Notes: generated by a model from the sequence alone, not told the origin. A DNA stretch of 64,000 bases from Legionella jamestowniensis (GCF_001467745.1 NZ_LNYG01000012.1:166371-230370); one strand, 5' to 3'. Counted from the stretch's first letter, positions 27,535 through 37,793 are shown. Made by a program: numbers and translations.

Positions 27535-27990
27535 TTATTTTTCTTTGTTTTTTATTACCCTAAATAGAATATACGCACTTAACCAGGACGGAATTAGCGC
27601 CATAAAGGCAAAACCAAAAAGATAAGCGAAAAATAATTCTATAAATGGTGCAAAAAAGATTAATAAAAATTCGGGAAATTCCCAAATGATATAATTGTTC
27701 AATAAAGCCTGTATTAGAAAAATTAATAACAACGATAAATTTCCAATATAAAAACCTAGCATAAAATAGGGATAGGGTTGCAGTGATAACCGCTTTCTCA
27801 TCAGTGAAATCACTAAAATACAGGCTATTAATGAGGAAAATAAAATAAGTGTTCCGTTTAAATCGTCGGTCATAGGTGAAGATTTTAAAATTTTTAAGCT
27901 ATCTGCAAAGCCAAATATCAAAAGAAAAACTACTATTCCAAAAAAGTAATAAGAAGTAATATAAATACTTATTAATTTATATATTCTCAC
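27535..27990 (-). CDS. Hypothetical four-helix membrane protein
   Basis: This 151-residue protein is almost entirely hydrophobic, with four membrane segments at about 10-30, 45-62, 75-100 and 110-145, and a short Lys-rich tail. The start is a GTG at 27990 with AAGGAT about 8 bases upstream. No family recognised. It follows the N-acetyltransferase gene on the same strand, but a terminator-like hairpin (28044-28066) separates them. Confidence 0.55.
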   Translation of the reverse strand: MRIYKLISIYITSYYFFGIVVFLLIFGFADSLKILKSSPMTDDLNGTLILFSSLIACILVISLMRKRLSLQPYPYFMLGFYIGNLSLLLIFLIQALLNNYIIWEFPEFLLIFFAPFIELFFAYLFGFAFMALIPSWLSAYILFRVIKNKEK

Positions 27991-28043
27991 TATTAATGAT
28001 CCTTGGGTAAGTCCTGCAAACGATAAATGGTTGCTTTATGAAC

Positions 28044-28067
28044 AAAAACCACCCGTAGGTGGTTTTG
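28044..28067 (-). terminator. Terminator after the N-acetyltransferase gene
   Basis: A perfect 9-bp stem, AAAACCACC (28045-28053) with GGTGGTTTT (28058-28066), has a 4-base loop and a run of five T's when read on the minus strand. This is the best intrinsic terminator in the window by shape. Confidence 0.75.
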
Positions 28068-28105
28068 CATCGGGAATGAAACAGCTAGCCTTAATTCATG
28101 TTCCT

Positions 28106-28960
28106 TTAAGCGAAAAGCCCTCTAACTTCATCGTCCACCGTTATATCAAATTTTTCTTTGGCAACTATTGCGAACTCTTCAATCGAAGAAATGACTCTAT
28201 TTTTGTAGTAGGAATTATTTATGGATTTAAAAAATCCTTGCTTATTTTCTTTAAAAAAAACAAGTGTCTTTCGTTTCTCATCCGTTACCTTGCCCATTTT
28301 TAAAAATTTATCTCGAATAGGAAATTCTTGAGGGCTTATCACCAGATTTTGATGGGCTGCTTGTATTTCCTCTTTTGTTTTAGGGTGTTTATCAATAGCA
28401 TACAGACAAAACCACCCCTCTTTAGTCCGAGTTTCTAGATAAAAATTATTCTCATCAGAAATAAATCGATAATGCTCTTGTCCAATGACTTGCCGTTCGG
28501 GTATAACTTTTAACGCTGTACGCAAACTGTTATTCGCAAAAGCGGTATCTATTAACCATTGATGATCTTCAAGCGCCACAATAAGACATTCATGAGAAAA
28601 CTCCTCTTCATCTAGCAAGCCAGGTTCAACTTGGTCACTGGATTTATTGAGTATCTTTACTAAATGACGATTCACCTCAAAACCAAGCGATGTTAACGCC
28701 CAGGCTAATAGTTCAATGTTTTGGAAGCAATATCCCGGTTGTTTATTAATAATTAATTGCGTATAGAGAGCGTCGGCCGTTAAACTATTTACTGTTCGTT
28801 GCCCAACCTCCTTCGTACCAGCTATATAGAGATCAGTATTTTGGTAGGGAAAATTTTTAAGATGGGCTGCAATAATTCGATTTAACAATGTTAAATCCGG
28901 TACTGCATCTTGAGTTAACTCTACTCCAATTGCTCCTAAGTACTGGGTAAGTTCAGGCAT
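28106..28960 (-). CDS. Arylamine N-acetyltransferase (NAT)
   Basis: This 284-residue protein matches the NAT family in length and triad: Cys78 in PGYCFQNIELLAWAL, His123 in FSHECLIVAL and Asp138 in WLIDTAFAN. The early NFPYQNTDLY segment (about 36-45) matches the family pattern F-E-N. NATs transfer acetyl or other acyl groups from CoA to arylamines, hydrazines or biosynthetic amines. The canonical RGGYCFE around the Cys reads QPGYCFQ here, a modest deviation. The gene is followed by a strong terminator and is probably monocistronic. Confidence 0.85.
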   Translation of the reverse strand: MPELTQYLGAIGVELTQDAVPDLTLLNRIIAAHLKNFPYQNTDLYIAGTKEVGQRTVNSLTADALYTQLIINKQPGYCFQNIELLAWALTSLGFEVNRHLVKILNKSSDQVEPGLLDEEEFSHECLIVALEDHQWLIDTAFANNSLRTALKVIPERQVIGQEHYRFISDENNFYLETRTKEGWFCLYAIDKHPKTKEEIQAAHQNLVISPQEFPIRDKFLKMGKVTDEKRKTLVFFKENKQGFFKSINNSYYKNRVISSIEEFAIVAKEKFDITVDDEVRGLFA

Positions 28961-29018
28961 ATACCGATCTCAAAGGTTAAAAACTTACTATCACAGATAA
29001 TAAGGACAGATGCAAATG

Positions 29019-30314
29019 TTAATCCTTTAAACGAGGCTCTACATGGCCTGGATGAGATTCCTTTAGAAGAAATAATGCGATAATTAAACTTGCTAAATAA
29101 CAAAGTGGCATTACCAATAGCGCTTGGTTATAGTTTTCTATGGGATAGACAGGAATGCCATTCACAGTTGACCAATCAGAGCTGTGATGTAAAATAACGC
29201 CGACTAAAGGCTGAAAAATAGCGCCGCCAACAAGCACCGATAAATTATTAAATCCTGAAGCGGTCCCTACTAACTCTGGAGGATTATTGTCTTTAACCAC
29301 TGCAAAACTAACGGTTTGCCCACCCGCACCAAAACCCAGAATAAACAGAACAGCATACATCCAGTTAATGGATATATTGGGTACATACAATAATAAAATG
29401 GTAGCCAGAAGACCAAATATTGAACTAAGCGCTAATGACAAGCGGCGACTATAGAGACGATCGCTAACCCAACCCAATAACGGGCTACCAATCCCGATAC
29501 CTAGCCATATCATGCTGCACATGCCTGAAGCCATAATGACACTGACCTGATATTTCTGTTGCAAATAAGGTACTCCCCATAATGCAGCAAAAACCGCGAT
29601 TGGAGTCCATATAGCAAATGCATAAGCACCTGTCAGCCAGGTATAGGAGCGCTTACACACATTCACCAAACGATGCCATTCCTCGATAAGTTGCCGTTTT
29701 GGAGGACTTTGTGTGGGTTGATTAGGATAATCACGAATGACAAACCAGATAAGTGCTCCTAAAGCCAAGCCTATGAGTGCCAGAATAAAGCTGGCATTTC
29801 GCCAACCCACTTGTCCCACCAGGGCTGCCAAAGGCATTTCACCAAACATGGCACCTACGGAACTCATCAACTGCGCAATACCGGCTAAAAAAGCAAACTG
29901 CTGCGGTGGAAACCAACGTGAAACAAGGACTAGGACGCCAATAAAGGAAAATGCCGATGCAATACCAATAAGAAAACGACCCAACGCGGCAGTATATAAA
30001 CTATCTGTTGAGGCAAAAAAGAAAGAACCAACGGCACACAGTATTAAGGCAAATGTCATTAATTTGCGTGGTCCATAACGATCAAATAACAATCCCGCTG
30101 GCAATTGCATGGGCGCATAAGCATAAAAATAAAATGCCGAAACGATACCAAAACCTGCCGCACTGACATTAAATGTTTTCATCATTGATTCAGCCATAAC
30201 ACTCGGGGCCACCTGCAACACAAACTCGTACAAATAAAACGAAGCAGACAGCAAAAAAATCACATATGCTGTGAATTTGCCAGGATGATGATCATTTGAT
30301 TGATATGCGTTCAA
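29019..30314 (-). CDS. MFS transporter
   Basis: This 431-residue protein has twelve membrane segments and the MFS loop 2-3 signature (LLFDRYGPRKLM, about 76-87) and a matching loop 8-9 (GWVSDRLYSRRLS). It belongs by look to the anion/organic-acid or sugar-phosphate-like MFS branch (D-galactonate/UhpC type). The substrate is unknown. The start appears to be a TTG at 30314, since the next Met lies inside the first membrane region. Its gene end is 58 bp from the N-acetyltransferase start; anmK lies 29 bp upstream on the same strand, so anmK and this gene may form an operon, which would fit uptake or recycling of cell-wall-type sugars. Confidence 0.85.
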   Translation of the reverse strand: MNAYQSNDHHPGKFTAYVIFLLSASFYLYEFVLQVAPSVMAESMMKTFNVSAAGFGIVSAFYFYAYAPMQLPAGLLFDRYGPRKLMTFALILCAVGSFFFASTDSLYTAALGRFLIGIASAFSFIGVLVLVSRWFPPQQFAFLAGIAQLMSSVGAMFGEMPLAALVGQVGWRNASFILALIGLALGALIWFVIRDYPNQPTQSPPKRQLIEEWHRLVNVCKRSYTWLTGAYAFAIWTPIAVFAALWGVPYLQQKYQVSVIMASGMCSMIWLGIGIGSPLLGWVSDRLYSRRLSLALSSIFGLLATILLLYVPNISINWMYAVLFILGFGAGGQTVSFAVVKDNNPPELVGTASGFNNLSVLVGGAIFQPLVGVILHHSSDWSTVNGIPVYPIENYNQALLVMPLCYLASLIIALFLLKESHPGHVEPRLKD

Positions 30315-30343
30315 AATAGTATCTTAGTAATTAAAAATGCACA

Positions 30344-31486
30344 TTACACCCTAAGCCAATTTCGTTTGTCAATGCCTGCAGGATAGATTGTACCTAATAT
30401 CGCAGGACGTTTGGCGCCAGTAATCAAATGCATATCCAACGCTTCACTGGTAAGGGTTTTATTAGCGAGCCAGGCGAACATTAAGGCTTCTATAAAATCA
30501 GGGTTAACACCGTAAGCATTTGTACTCTTTACAGGAATGTCCTGTAACAATAGGCCTAAAGCATTTAGAAGCGTTAAATTATGTGCGCCTCCACCACAAA
30601 TTAAGACTTGGGATGGGGGCTTTTTTTCAAAATTAACGGCTCGAGCAATCGTATGCACCGTTAACATTAGTAGAGTGGATTGGATATCAGCATGTGAATA
30701 TTCAGGCTTTAGGTGGCGTTCAAGCCATGCCAGCGAAAAATACTCTTTACCAATACTCTTAGGCTGTGCTTTTTTAAAATAAGAATCCTGCAATAAATCC
30801 GTTAGCAATGACTCAATTACCTTCCCTGAGGCTGCCCACTCACCATTTTTGTCATACTCTTGCCCTAAATTTCTTTTTATCCATGCATCCATCAGGCAGT
30901 TTCCTGGTCCTGTATCATAACCATGCACAGTTGAGTCTTCAGAAAGATAGGATAAATTGGCAATCCCACCGATATTCACTACCACTAAAGGCAATGGCTG
31001 ATTTTTAAATAAAGCTTGATGGTAAATGGGAGCAAATGGCGCACCCTGCCCACCAACGATTAGATCGCGTGTTCTAAAGTCTGCGACTACAGTAATGCCT
31101 GTTGATTCAGCAATCGTATGTCCACACCCCAATTGCACCGTATAAGGGATTTCTGCTGTTGCATCATGATATAATGTCTGTCCATGGCTTCCAATCGCTT
31201 TTATATTGGAACAAGGTAAATGAACTTGCTCAATTAATGTAAGTGCTGCTTTGGCAAATTCTCTTCCCAGCATGGTATTTAACTGGCTGTATGTAGGTAA
31301 AGATTGTTTTTTTTCTTGAAGCACTTGCTCAAGAAAATCCTTTGCCTTCTGACTATAGGGTTTGGTAATCCCAGCAATAAAAGAGTTGGACTCTAGCTCT
31401 ATCATCGCCGCATCAATACCATCCATGCTGGTGCCAGACATTAGGCCGATGTATATTTTTTCATGTTTAGGGGTTGTTATCATCAT
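30344..31486 (-). CDS. anmK: Anhydro-N-acetylmuramic acid kinase AnmK
   Basis: This 380-residue protein carries the AnmK nucleotide motif GLMSGTSMDGIDAA (14-27), SHGQTLYHD, NIGGIANLSYL and TGPGNCLMDAWI, all typical of the family. It phosphorylates and opens 1,6-anhydro-MurNAc from recycled peptidoglycan, giving MurNAc-6-P. It lies 29 bp upstream of an MFS gene on the same strand. Confidence 0.95.
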   Translation of the reverse strand: MMITTPKHEKIYIGLMSGTSMDGIDAAMIELESNSFIAGITKPYSQKAKDFLEQVLQEKKQSLPTYSQLNTMLGREFAKAALTLIEQVHLPCSNIKAIGSHGQTLYHDATAEIPYTVQLGCGHTIAESTGITVVADFRTRDLIVGGQGAPFAPIYHQALFKNQPLPLVVVNIGGIANLSYLSEDSTVHGYDTGPGNCLMDAWIKRNLGQEYDKNGEWAASGKVIESLLTDLLQDSYFKKAQPKSIGKEYFSLAWLERHLKPEYSHADIQSTLLMLTVHTIARAVNFEKKPPSQVLICGGGAHNLTLLNALGLLLQDIPVKSTNAYGVNPDFIEALMFAWLANKTLTSEALDMHLITGAKRPAILGTIYPAGIDKRNWLRV

Positions 31487-31632
31487 TAATTACTTTTTGA
31501 TTTGAATTGAATGGCAGTTTTTTGGCAGATGCAATAAGCGCTACCTAAATCCATCCAGTTTATGAAATAAGATTGAAATCTTAGCAAAGCCTCATTAAGC
31601 TGGCTACAACCGTAATCAATAAGCAGTATCTT

Positions 31633-32811
31633 ATGCAGGGTAAAGAAAACAAGAAAACACCGTTTTTGCTTTTAGGAAGTCTCTCGACATTTTCTTTATT
31701 AACCTTTGATTTGTACCAGCCAGCGCTTCCTGCGATAACGGATTACTTTAATACCACTCACGAGCTTGGCCAATTAACTCTAAGTTTATTTTTTTTCGTT
31801 TTTGGATTTTCTCAGTTAATTTGGGGTCCATTGGTTGATTGTTTTGGCCGACGAATCACGTTACGTCTTAGTTTGGTTGTTTTTCTCATAGCAACCCTGG
31901 GTTGTATGGCTTCAACCAGTATAGAAATGTTAATTGTTGCTCGTGTATTCCAAGGATTTTCGATTTGCTGTGCTTATATCGTTGCTTTTTCAGCCTCACG
32001 GGATGAAGACGATAGTACTGATAGAGCAAGGGTACTCTCTCATATTTCTATGATTGTTTCTGTCTCGCCTATCTTTGCACCACTTTTAGGATCACTTGTT
32101 TTTATTCATTACGGATGGCAGGCAACGTTTATACTCATGGCACTAATTGCGCTTTTTTTATTCTTTTTTGCAGAGAGATCTTTGCAAGAATCAGTGCACT
32201 GGAAAAAAACAGACATTGGCTTTTTATGGCAAACGTCACTGAGTAACTATAAAAAAATATTATCTCATCAACGCTTATGGGTAAGTATTGCCCTCGTTAC
32301 TGCCTCCTATTCATGCGTTATGATTGTCGTGATTAATGCCGCTTATATAGTCATTGATAATTTAAAGTTTTCACCTTTGGTTTTTGCAATCCTTTTTGGT
32401 AGTAATGGTATTGTTCTTATTCTAGGTAACTACATTGGAATTAAATTACGAGAAAAAAAATCGCTGGTTTGGAATATTCGTCTGGGCAGTTTAATAATGA
32501 TTTCTAGTGCAATTTTAATGCTGGCGATATTTTATAAAGAAGGGTTAACCCTATTAGCCCTAGCACCAACCCTGCTTATTAATTTAGGGGTCAGCCTTGT
32601 AAATCCACCCGCCTTTGCATTGGCGTTAACCGACTATCCTCAGGAAGCAGGTACTGCCACCGCTATTATAAATACAGTTAGAATGACCTGTTCAGCTATT
32701 GTTGGGGGAGTAACGGGAATTTTAATCGCTATAAACACCAGCAGTTTAGCATTTGGCTTGCTTTTTTGCGCTTTAATCTGCGCATTGTTTAGTTTGTATG
32801 TAAGCGAGTGA
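31633..32811 (+). CDS. Bcr/CflA-type MFS drug efflux transporter
   Basis: This 392-residue protein has twelve membrane segments and begins with the Bcr/CflA pattern (LSTFSLLTFDLYQPALPAI). The loop 2-3 motif GPLVDCFGRRITLRLSL and the later ASRDEDDSTDRARVLS segment (normally ...RDLF) match multidrug exporters of the DHA1 group. The gene is divergent from anmK and convergent with tatD. The drug or metabolite exported is not known. Confidence 0.85.
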   Translation: MQGKENKKTPFLLLGSLSTFSLLTFDLYQPALPAITDYFNTTHELGQLTLSLFFFVFGFSQLIWGPLVDCFGRRITLRLSLVVFLIATLGCMASTSIEMLIVARVFQGFSICCAYIVAFSASRDEDDSTDRARVLSHISMIVSVSPIFAPLLGSLVFIHYGWQATFILMALIALFLFFFAERSLQESVHWKKTDIGFLWQTSLSNYKKILSHQRLWVSIALVTASYSCVMIVVINAAYIVIDNLKFSPLVFAILFGSNGIVLILGNYIGIKLREKKSLVWNIRLGSLIMISSAILMLAIFYKEGLTLLALAPTLLINLGVSLVNPPAFALALTDYPQEAGTATAIINTVRMTCSAIVGGVTGILIAINTSSLAFGLLFCALICALFSLYVSE

Positions 32812-32842
32812 GGCTGCAAGAAACTCAATTTTTAATTTATTT

Positions 32843-33634
32843 TTACAGCCCTTGGCGACCAATCCTAAAACACTTATAAAAATTAGTCGTTGTATGATAT
32901 GCAATTTCTTCTATGCTTACTTGGCGTAGCTCACTTAAGGCAATCGCCACATGCTTGACAAGCGCCGGATGATTTTGCTTTCCTCGAAAAGGCACTGGAG
33001 CAAGATAGGGGGAATCCGTTTCAATAAGTATACGGTCTAGAGGAACTTTTTTTGCCACTTCATGGAGGTTAGTAGCATTTTTAAAGGTTACAATTCCAGA
33101 GAAGGAGATATAAAAATTTAAGTCCAGGGCGCGTTTGGCAATATCCCAATCCTCTGCAAAACAGTGCATTACCCCGCCTATTTCGTCAGCTTTTTCCTCT
33201 TTCATGAGTTTTAAAGTATCTTCAGCTGCTTGACGTGTATGGATAATTAAGGGCTTAGAAGAGGTTATTGCTGCTTGTATGTGGTTACGAAAACGTTCTC
33301 TTTGTTGCTCCTGCGCATTTACTTCCTCCGTCCGGTAATAATCAAGCCCTGTCTCACCAATAGCAATACAGGCAGGATGCTCTGCCAGTTGGCACAAAGT
33401 GTTTGCATCTGGTTCTTGAGCAACCTCACTGTTTGGGTGAATGCCTACAGAAATACTGACGTCAGGATAATTGTCCGCTATTTTGCAAAGCACAGGATAG
33501 TCATCCAATTCTACACACACACATAAAAAATGCTTAACACCGTTATCATGTGCTGCAGCGAACACATTTTTTAAATCATTATTAAATTCTGTTAAATCAA
33601 TAAAATTGAGGTGGCAATGCGAATCAACAAGCAT
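32843..33634 (-). CDS. tatD: TatD-family metal-dependent deoxyribonuclease
   Basis: This 263-residue TIM-barrel protein has all the TatD metal and active-site motifs: DSHCHLNF (His6, His8), AIGETGLDYY, PLIIHTRQAA, GVMHCFAED and ILIETDSPYLAP. Family members are 3'-5' exonucleases and DNA-fragmentation-type nucleases. It is the last gene of the fatty-acid/tmk/holB operon, 108 bp after holB. In Pseudomonas and Xanthomonas a pilZ gene sits in this gap; here it is absent. Confidence 0.92.
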   Translation of the reverse strand: MLVDSHCHLNFIDLTEFNNDLKNVFAAAHDNGVKHFLCVCVELDDYPVLCKIADNYPDVSISVGIHPNSEVAQEPDANTLCQLAEHPACIAIGETGLDYYRTEEVNAQEQQRERFRNHIQAAITSSKPLIIHTRQAAEDTLKLMKEEKADEIGGVMHCFAEDWDIAKRALDLNFYISFSGIVTFKNATNLHEVAKKVPLDRILIETDSPYLAPVPFRGKQNHPALVKHVAIALSELRQVSIEEIAYHTTTNFYKCFRIGRQGL

Positions 33635-33718
33635 AATTTCTATGGGATATAGTTCGATGTATTGATTTTAGCATGTTCCGAAGGCAGCTCTCTACTATTC
33701 AGGAAAAATACCTCTATC

Positions 33719-33739
33719 CATGACAAAAAAACTGTCATG
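33719..33739. terminator. Short hairpin in the holB-tatD gap
   Basis: CATGACA (33719-33725) pairs with TGTCATG (33733-33739) around an A-rich 7-base loop, directly beyond the holB stop codon. Without a U-tract it is more likely a partial terminator or mRNA-processing point than a full stop. Confidence 0.3.
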
Positions 33740-33742
33740 CTC

Positions 33743-34666
33743 TTAGTCCTGCATATATCTTAATAATAAATTTTCTAATGCCAGGGTTTGATTAATACTA
33801 ATGTTTTGATTCATTTTTTTTGTGATGCGGTTCAATTCGTCGAGCTGATGAAAAAGGCAGACAGGATGAAAGTATTGGGAGAGTTGATAAACTTGTGAAG
33901 ACCAACTCTTCTCGGGCAAACGTCTAGCGAGTCGAGTCTGAATAAGCTGAGAATTTAGTAAATAAAGCAACCAGATTAACTCATTAAACTCATACGTTAA
34001 CCACCTAGTAGCCACTCCGCATACGGAAGTTTTTTTATTTTTTAAATCCATTAAATCTTGTAGTATTGCCGTAAGGCAGCTAAAAATTTTTCCTCGTTCG
34101 CTTTCAGGGTTATAGTATTCGCCTATAGCCAGATAATCTATATCAGTACTTTCTTTATTGGGAAATCGCCACTGTTGGCAACGACTTAATATAGTTGGCA
34201 GCACTGTGCTAATTTGCTCGGCAATTAATACAAAAAACAAACAAGAGGGTGGCTCTTCCAGCAGTTTTAATAAAGCATTCGCCGCGGCGATATTCATCTT
34301 CTCAGCGGGATGGATAATGATCACCCTTTTCTCACCTAACTGGGGCGAGGTAAAAGCAATTGTCTGCAATTCACGTATTTGGTCAATTTTAATGATGCCC
34401 CCTGCTTTCTCTGGTTGCAACCGGTTCACGTCAGGGTGCTCTTTTGCTTGCAATAAGCGGCAGGATTTACATGTCCCACATGGTTTTGTATCTTGAGAAC
34501 ACAACAGCACAGAAGCCATTTTGTAAGAAAAGTCAGCGAGATCCGCATGCTGTGGCCCAATTAATAGAAGCGCATGAGGTAGACGTTCTCTTGCATAAAT
34601 AGTACAAAATTGCTTCCACCAATGCGCGTGGGAAGAATCTAGTTCAGACGAGTTAGGCAACTGCAT
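33743..34666 (-). CDS. holB: DNA polymerase III subunit delta'
   Basis: This 307-residue protein has the AAA+ clamp-loader fold of delta': HALLLIGPQHADLADFS in place of a functional P-loop, a zinc site Cys56/Cys63/Cys66/Cys69 (PCGTCKSCRLLQ), and LLKLLEEPPSCLFFVLIAEQ with the SRCQQWRF that follows. It takes part in loading the sliding clamp. It overlaps tmk by 14 bases, the usual tmk-holB pairing. Confidence 0.93.
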   Translation of the reverse strand: MQLPNSSELDSSHAHWWKQFCTIYARERLPHALLLIGPQHADLADFSYKMASVLLCSQDTKPCGTCKSCRLLQAKEHPDVNRLQPEKAGGIIKIDQIRELQTIAFTSPQLGEKRVIIIHPAEKMNIAAANALLKLLEEPPSCLFFVLIAEQISTVLPTILSRCQQWRFPNKESTDIDYLAIGEYYNPESERGKIFSCLTAILQDLMDLKNKKTSVCGVATRWLTYEFNELIWLLYLLNSQLIQTRLARRLPEKSWSSQVYQLSQYFHPVCLFHQLDELNRITKKMNQNISINQTLALENLLLRYMQD

Positions 34667-35294
34667 TGTTGGCTATAAATGTTTCGAGTTGGGTGATTAT
34701 GGATTGTTGCACGATCTCCAACGATTGACCAGCATCGATGCAAACTACATTACTCATAGTCTTTATCAAGCGCTGGTAACTATGGTAAACATCAGTGAAG
34801 AAAACTAAAGATTCTTGCTCCATCCGATCGTAGGTGCCGCGTTGTCGCACACGATTAAGCCCTTCCTCAGGTTCAATGTCCATAAATAACACTAAATCTG
34901 GTTTAAATCCTTGTAAACAAAACGTGGATAAGGCCGAAATCATTTGCTCATCGAGATGCCTACCACCACCTTGATAGGCGAAGGTTGACATTTCAAACCG
35001 ATCCGCCAAAACCCAACAACCATGGTTCAGAGCAGGTTGTATAATTTGCTCTACCAATTGTACTCTCGCAGCATAAAGCAAAAGCAGCTCAGCACGGGGA
35101 TCCAGCATTTCATTATCAATCTTTTCTTTAATAATTGTTCGAATTGTTTCTCCAACACGGGTACCCCCTGGTTCTCTTGTTAGTAACACTTCATTAACAT
35201 GGTTTTCCAGATACTGTTTAATTGTTTGGATGGCTGTTGATTTTCCGGCTCCTTCCAGGCCTTCAACTACTATAAAACGTCCTCGCTTGGTCAT
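34653..35294 (-). CDS. tmk: Thymidylate kinase
   Basis: This 213-residue kinase converts dTMP to dTDP. The P-loop EGLEGAGKST is at 11-20, REPGGTRVGE at about 41-50 and the DR motif in LADRFEMSTFAYQGGGR. The LID-region RQRGTYDRMEQE is present. It overlaps mltG by 4 bases (ATGA) and holB by 14 bases, so translation is coupled. Confidence 0.96.
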   Translation of the reverse strand: MTKRGRFIVVEGLEGAGKSTAIQTIKQYLENHVNEVLLTREPGGTRVGETIRTIIKEKIDNEMLDPRAELLLLYAARVQLVEQIIQPALNHGCWVLADRFEMSTFAYQGGGRHLDEQMISALSTFCLQGFKPDLVLFMDIEPEEGLNRVRQRGTYDRMEQESLVFFTDVYHSYQRLIKTMSNVVCIDAGQSLEIVQQSIITQLETFIANNAVA

Positions 35295-36286
35295 GATAAT
35301 CCCTTGGCTTTAAGGCGGGCGATGGCTTTTTTTTGTTCTTCATAGCTCACTGAAAATTGATGTGACCCATCGCCCTTGGCAACAAAATAAATATAATCGG
35401 TAACTTGTGGATGTGCTGCTGCCTCTATGGCATCCCTGCCTACCACCGCAATCGGTGTAGGTGGCAAACCGCGATAACGATAAGTATTATAGGGGGAATT
35501 GACTGCTAAATCATCATGGGTTAATTTGCCACGATAATTGGGTCCTAATGCATAAATAACTGTTGGATCCATTTGTAAAGGCATATTTTTCTTCAAGCGA
35601 TTAATAACAACCCCTGCAATCAATTTTCTTTCGGTTGGTAAAGAGCTTTCTTTTTCTAAAATAGAAGCAACAATAAGTAATTCATAGGGTGATTTATAAG
35701 GTAATCCCGGAGAGCGACTCTTCCAACAACTGTCCAGGTACCGCAGTAATTTTTGATGTGCAAGCGTGAGAATCTGTTTAGCATCACTTCCCGCATCATA
35801 GTTATAAGTATCAGCAAGCAGTAAGCCTTCTGGATTAGAATAAATTTTCCCAACATTTAGCCAATCGCTTTCACTGTAATTTAAAAACGGGGCATTATTT
35901 AAATTGGATTTAATCTGGCTAACTGTTGTCCCCTCAATAATACTGAATGATTCTATCAAGACTTGTCCTGCAACCACTTTATTAAGAAATTGTTGCGTGG
36001 TCTCACCTGGAAACACTTTATAAATTCCAGCTTTTAAATGCGGTGCTAGTCCTTTTATGCGAATAAATGCTAACAACACCCGACTGGAATTGATGAGATG
36101 TTTAGTACGCAATGCATGCACAAATGAAGCGGCGGAAGTGTTTTTATTAACAGACACAATAACTGGCAACTTTCCAGCTATCATGGGTTTGGTTAGCATG
36201 ATATAAGTATATAAGCCGACTAACGAGAAGCTAATTAAACTGAGAATAATACATCCCAATATGGTTCTTTTAAGCCAGCCCTTCAT
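35291..36286 (-). CDS. mltG: Endolytic murein transglycosylase MltG
   Basis: This 331-residue protein has one N-terminal membrane anchor (about 8-30) and a periplasmic YceG/MltG domain. The catalytic region VASILEKESSLPTERKLIAG carries the conserved Glu, followed by VINRLKKNMPLQMDPTVIYALG and NSPYNTYRYRGLPPTPI. MltG cuts nascent glycan strands near the membrane. It starts directly on the fabF stop (TAAATG); pabC, found here in E. coli, is missing. Confidence 0.95.
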   Translation of the reverse strand: MKGWLKRTILGCIILSLISFSLVGLYTYIMLTKPMIAGKLPVIVSVNKNTSAASFVHALRTKHLINSSRVLLAFIRIKGLAPHLKAGIYKVFPGETTQQFLNKVVAGQVLIESFSIIEGTTVSQIKSNLNNAPFLNYSESDWLNVGKIYSNPEGLLLADTYNYDAGSDAKQILTLAHQKLLRYLDSCWKSRSPGLPYKSPYELLIVASILEKESSLPTERKLIAGVVINRLKKNMPLQMDPTVIYALGPNYRGKLTHDDLAVNSPYNTYRYRGLPPTPIAVVGRDAIEAAAHPQVTDYIYFVAKGDGSHQFSVSYEEQKKAIARLKAKGLS

Positions 36287-37525
36287 TTACACTCGTTTAA
36301 ATATCAAACTTCCGTTAGTACCACCAAAACCGAGTGAATTACTTAATACATAATTAATTCGCATTTCCTGAGCTCTATGAGGCACATAATTTAAATCGCA
36401 ACCTTCATCAGGATTATCCAGGTTAATCGTTGGAGGAGCTATCTGATCTTTAATAGCAAGAATACTAAATATAGCTTCTACCGCACCGGCAGCACCCAAT
36501 AAATGCCCAGTCATCGATTTAGTTGAACTGATAGCCAGTTTATAGGCATGATCTTTAAAAAGGCGTTTTACAGCTTTTGTCTCATTTAAATCATTTAAAT
36601 AGGTTGAGGTACCGTGTGCATTAATGTAATCAACCTCACTCACATCAATATGAGCATCTTTAACTGCAGCTTCCATAGCACGAGTAGCACCATCAGCATC
36701 TTCATCAGGAGCAGTAATATGATAAGCATCACCAGACATGCCGAATCCGACTAATTCTGCGTAAATTTTAGCGCCGCGCGCCTTGGCATGCTCGTACTCT
36801 TCAAGAATCAAAATACCGGCACCCTCTCCCATTACAAACCCGTCACGGTCTTTATCCCATGGACGAGATGCTTTTTCAGGTTCGTCGTTTCGCTTGGATA
36901 AAGAACGAACTGCCGAAAATCCTGCCAAACACAGGGGGGTAGTTGTCATTTCTGCACCACCACATACCATCACATCGGCATCCCCATAAGCAATCATGCG
37001 GCCTGCTAAACCAATATTATGAGTTCCGGTTGTACAAGCAGTAACGACAGAAATATTGGGTCCTTTTAACTGATGCTTAATAGAAATCTGCCCTGCTACC
37101 ATATTGATAATGCCTGCAGGGATAAAAAATGGCGATACTTTACGTGGCCCGCCAGCTACCAACTTATCTTGATTGTTGGTAATGGTTTCAATACCACCGA
37201 TTCCAGCACCAACCGCAACACCCGCTCGTAATGAGAGCTGCTCATCAATAACCAACCCCGAATCGGCAAGGGCCTCCTCTGCGGCCGCTATACCGTATTG
37301 GGTGAATACATCCATTTTTCGAGCTTCCTTGAGCGGCACATAGTCTTCAATATTAAAGTTTTTTACCTTAGCCCATATTTTAGTGGGATAGTCAGTGGTG
37401 TCGAAACCTTCAACCATACCAACACCGCTTTTACCCGCTAAAATATTACGCCAGGTTTGCTCTACATTTAGACCGACCGGAGTTAGCATTCCCAGGCCGG
37501 TAACAACAACACGCCGCTTAATCAA
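36287..37525 (-). CDS. fabF: 3-oxoacyl-ACP synthase II
   Basis: This 412-residue condensing enzyme has Cys164 ([11 protein letters not shown]) and two His in [11 protein letters not shown] and [11 protein letters not shown], the FabF triad. It extends acyl-ACP chains in fatty-acid synthesis. The start is a TTG at 37525 with GGAG 6 bases upstream, giving the family N-terminus (I/M)[14 protein letters not shown] and the E. coli length. The frame is also open upstream to 37654, but that part overlaps acpP, is Lys-rich and is not conserved in the family. Confidence 0.93.
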   Translation of the reverse strand: MIKRRVVVTGLGMLTPVGLNVEQTWRNILAGKSGVGMVEGFDTTDYPTKIWAKVKNFNIEDYVPLKEARKMDVFTQYGIAAAEEALADSGLVIDEQLSLRAGVAVGAGIGGIETITNNQDKLVAGGPRKVSPFFIPAGIINMVAGQISIKHQLKGPNISVVTACTTGTHNIGLAGRMIAYGDADVMVCGGAEMTTTPLCLAGFSAVRSLSKRNDEPEKASRPWDKDRDGFVMGEGAGILILEEYEHAKARGAKIYAELVGFGMSGDAYHITAPDEDADGATRAMEAAVKDAHIDVSEVDYINAHGTSTYLNDLNETKAVKRLFKDHAYKLAISSTKSMTGHLLGAAGAVEAIFSILAIKDQIAPPTINLDNPDEGCDLNYVPHRAQEMRINYVLSNSLGFGGTNGSLIFKRV

Positions 37526-37544
37526 TGAAAACTCCTCGAAGTTA

Positions 37545-37793
<249 letters not shown>

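Noticed and set aside
28031..28303. 90-codon plus-strand frame covering the terminator and the N-acetyltransferase end
   Set aside because: It starts inside a clear terminator hairpin and reads antisense through NAT codons.
29737..30078. 113-codon plus-strand frame inside the MFS gene
   Set aside because: The membrane-protein codon pattern on the opposite strand explains it.
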